Source: CALBZH01 sp964538515 (lineage in GTDB: Bacteria; Desulfobacterota; Syntrophobacteria; Syntrophobacterales; Syntrophobacteraceae). From it: a stretch of DNA of 32,786 bases. Shown here piece after piece: positions 32,299 through 32,786 of the stretch. Both the position numbers and the translations under genes were made by a program. Positions within the stretch are counted from its first letter, which is position 1, and every line of letters begins with the position of its first letter. Below the pieces are notes generated by a model that searched no databases, was not told where the DNA came from, and saw nothing but the letters and a program-made list of their open reading frames with translations. Location: contig CAZIEW010000065.1 in the NCBI GenBank assembly GCA_964538515.1, positions 1-32,786 on the forward strand, given 5' to 3'.

Positions 32299-32786
32299 TT
32301 ACGCAGCTTCCGCCGCGACTTTCGTTCGTAGGACTGTTGCCAGGTTGTGGGCTTGACGCAGCGGCTCGGGGATTCGGTAGCGGCGAGCGCAGCGCAAGAC
32401 GATCGCTCGCGAGGACTCCAGGTCGGACAAGTGACCCGGTGAGACGTAAAGGGGCTTCACGTTGTTTCGGCTGCAAAGGACACATCCCACGATCTCGCCG
32501 CCCAATCGGAGGGGCACATGATTGCCCCACTGAAGCTCCAGAGGGTCATGCTCGCCACAGAGCCGCTTTTTGGCGCACCCCACGGTTGGCAGATCGAGGC
32601 ACAACCCGAGGTGTGACGCGAGTCCAAACCGCCTGGGATGCGCAATTCCCTGCCCATCGCACAAGAGGATGTCTGGGAGGCGCTTCAGCTGCCGGGCGGC
32701 CTGAAGAAGGGGAGGAATTTCGCGAAAGGAGAGGAGTCCCGGGATATAGGGAAAAGCGGCGCGGGTCACGACATGCGCGGTCTCGA
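32299..32786 (-). CDS. nfi: Endonuclease V (deoxyinosine 3' endonuclease), 5' end outside window
   Basis: Repair nuclease that cuts one phosphodiester 3' to deoxyinosine. The visible 162 residues begin ETAHVVTRAAFPYIPGLLSF and run to the natural C-terminus; the first part of the protein lies beyond position 32786. Conserved residues seen: Glu in GLLSFRE (E. coli Glu89), Asp in LCDGQGIAHPRRFGLASHLG (Asp110), VGCAKKRLCG, PLYVSPGH (His214) and YRIPEPLRQAH. The first catalytic Asp (Asp35 in E. coli) is off the window. The reading frame is open to the edge. It is upstream of the SYLF gene on the same strand. Confidence 0.93.
   Translation of the reverse strand, partial: ETAHVVTRAAFPYIPGLLSFREIPPLLQAARQLKRLPDILLCDGQGIAHPRRFGLASHLGLCLDLPTVGCAKKRLCGEHDPLELQWGNHVPLRLGGEIVGCVLCSRNNVKPLYVSPGHLSDLESSRAIVLRCARRYRIPEPLRQAHNLATVLRTKVAAEAA

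Noticed and set aside
1..32786. tRNA, rRNA and CRISPR array
   Set aside because: No cloverleaf-like T-loop/acceptor pairing or regularly spaced direct repeats were seen by eye; the repeats present are inverted-repeat elements.

Overview
This is a GC-rich bacterial chromosomal window of 32.8 kb with about 24 intact protein genes, one gene cut by the right edge, one transposase remnant, and no tRNA, rRNA or CRISPR array that I can see. CooT-type nickel protein, DUF3842, DUF3786, NosL paralogues, large PAS histidine kinases and several small inverted-repeat elements together suggest an anaerobic member of the Desulfobacterota (old Deltaproteobacteria, for example Syntrophobacterales). This assignment is inference from gene content only; nothing in the window fixes the species.

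Layout. (1) 1-5.7 kb: prephenate dehydrogenase, a convergent DtxR-type metalloregulator with a cysteine-rich tail, a CooT-like Ni protein, a DUF3842 protein, an orphan Zn/Mn-type periplasmic binding protein and a SEC-C protein. The block is bracketed by two inverted copies of a MITE-like repeat (1-51, cut by the edge, and 5594-5698). (2) 5.8-8.1 kb: MFS transporter and an LCM-type methyltransferase. The methyltransferase stop codon lies inside an 8-bp target duplication made by a second, unrelated MITE (7997-8111). (3) 8.1-12.7 kb, minus strand: a giant GH18-like/polysaccharide deacetylase/GT2 fusion followed by a GH26-like lipoprotein, a plausible exopolysaccharide synthesis and trimming pair. 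(4) 12.9-17.0 kb: a NarX/NarL-like two-component system whose kinase and regulator genes are separated by one NosL paralogue and followed by a second, divergent NosL paralogue; then a small membrane protein. (5) 17.75-19.64 kb: a degenerate Tn3-family transposon with 59/60-bp terminal inverted repeats, a resolvase gene, a res-like region, the last ~92 codons of tnpA, and a Uma2 endonuclease-like gene where the rest of tnpA should be. It ends 22 bp before trkH. (6) 19.7-21.9 kb: trkH-trkA potassium uptake. (7) 21.9-24.5 kb: YjfC/YgiC-like ATP-grasp, YjfM/YgiB-like lipoprotein and a divergent YjfL-like DUF350 membrane protein. (8) 24.5-28.7 kb: a four-PAS hybrid histidine kinase followed by an Atg22/UMF1-type MFS protein. 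(9) 29.1-32.8 kb: FAH-family hydrolase, DUF3786 protein, ChaN-like lipoprotein, SYLF protein and endonuclease V (5' end outside the window).

Themes: metal handling recurs (DtxR, CooT, ZnuA-like, two NosL, ChaN), as do envelope functions (polysaccharide fusion, GH26, DUF350/YgiB group, SYLF). Three kinds of small mobile DNA have shaped intergenic spaces, two of them placed exactly at gene ends. The most notable items are the Uma2-bearing Tn3 remnant abutting trkH, the MITE that duplicated a stop codon, the three-domain polysaccharide fusion with a broken GH18 motif, and the NosL pair interleaved with its likely two-component system.
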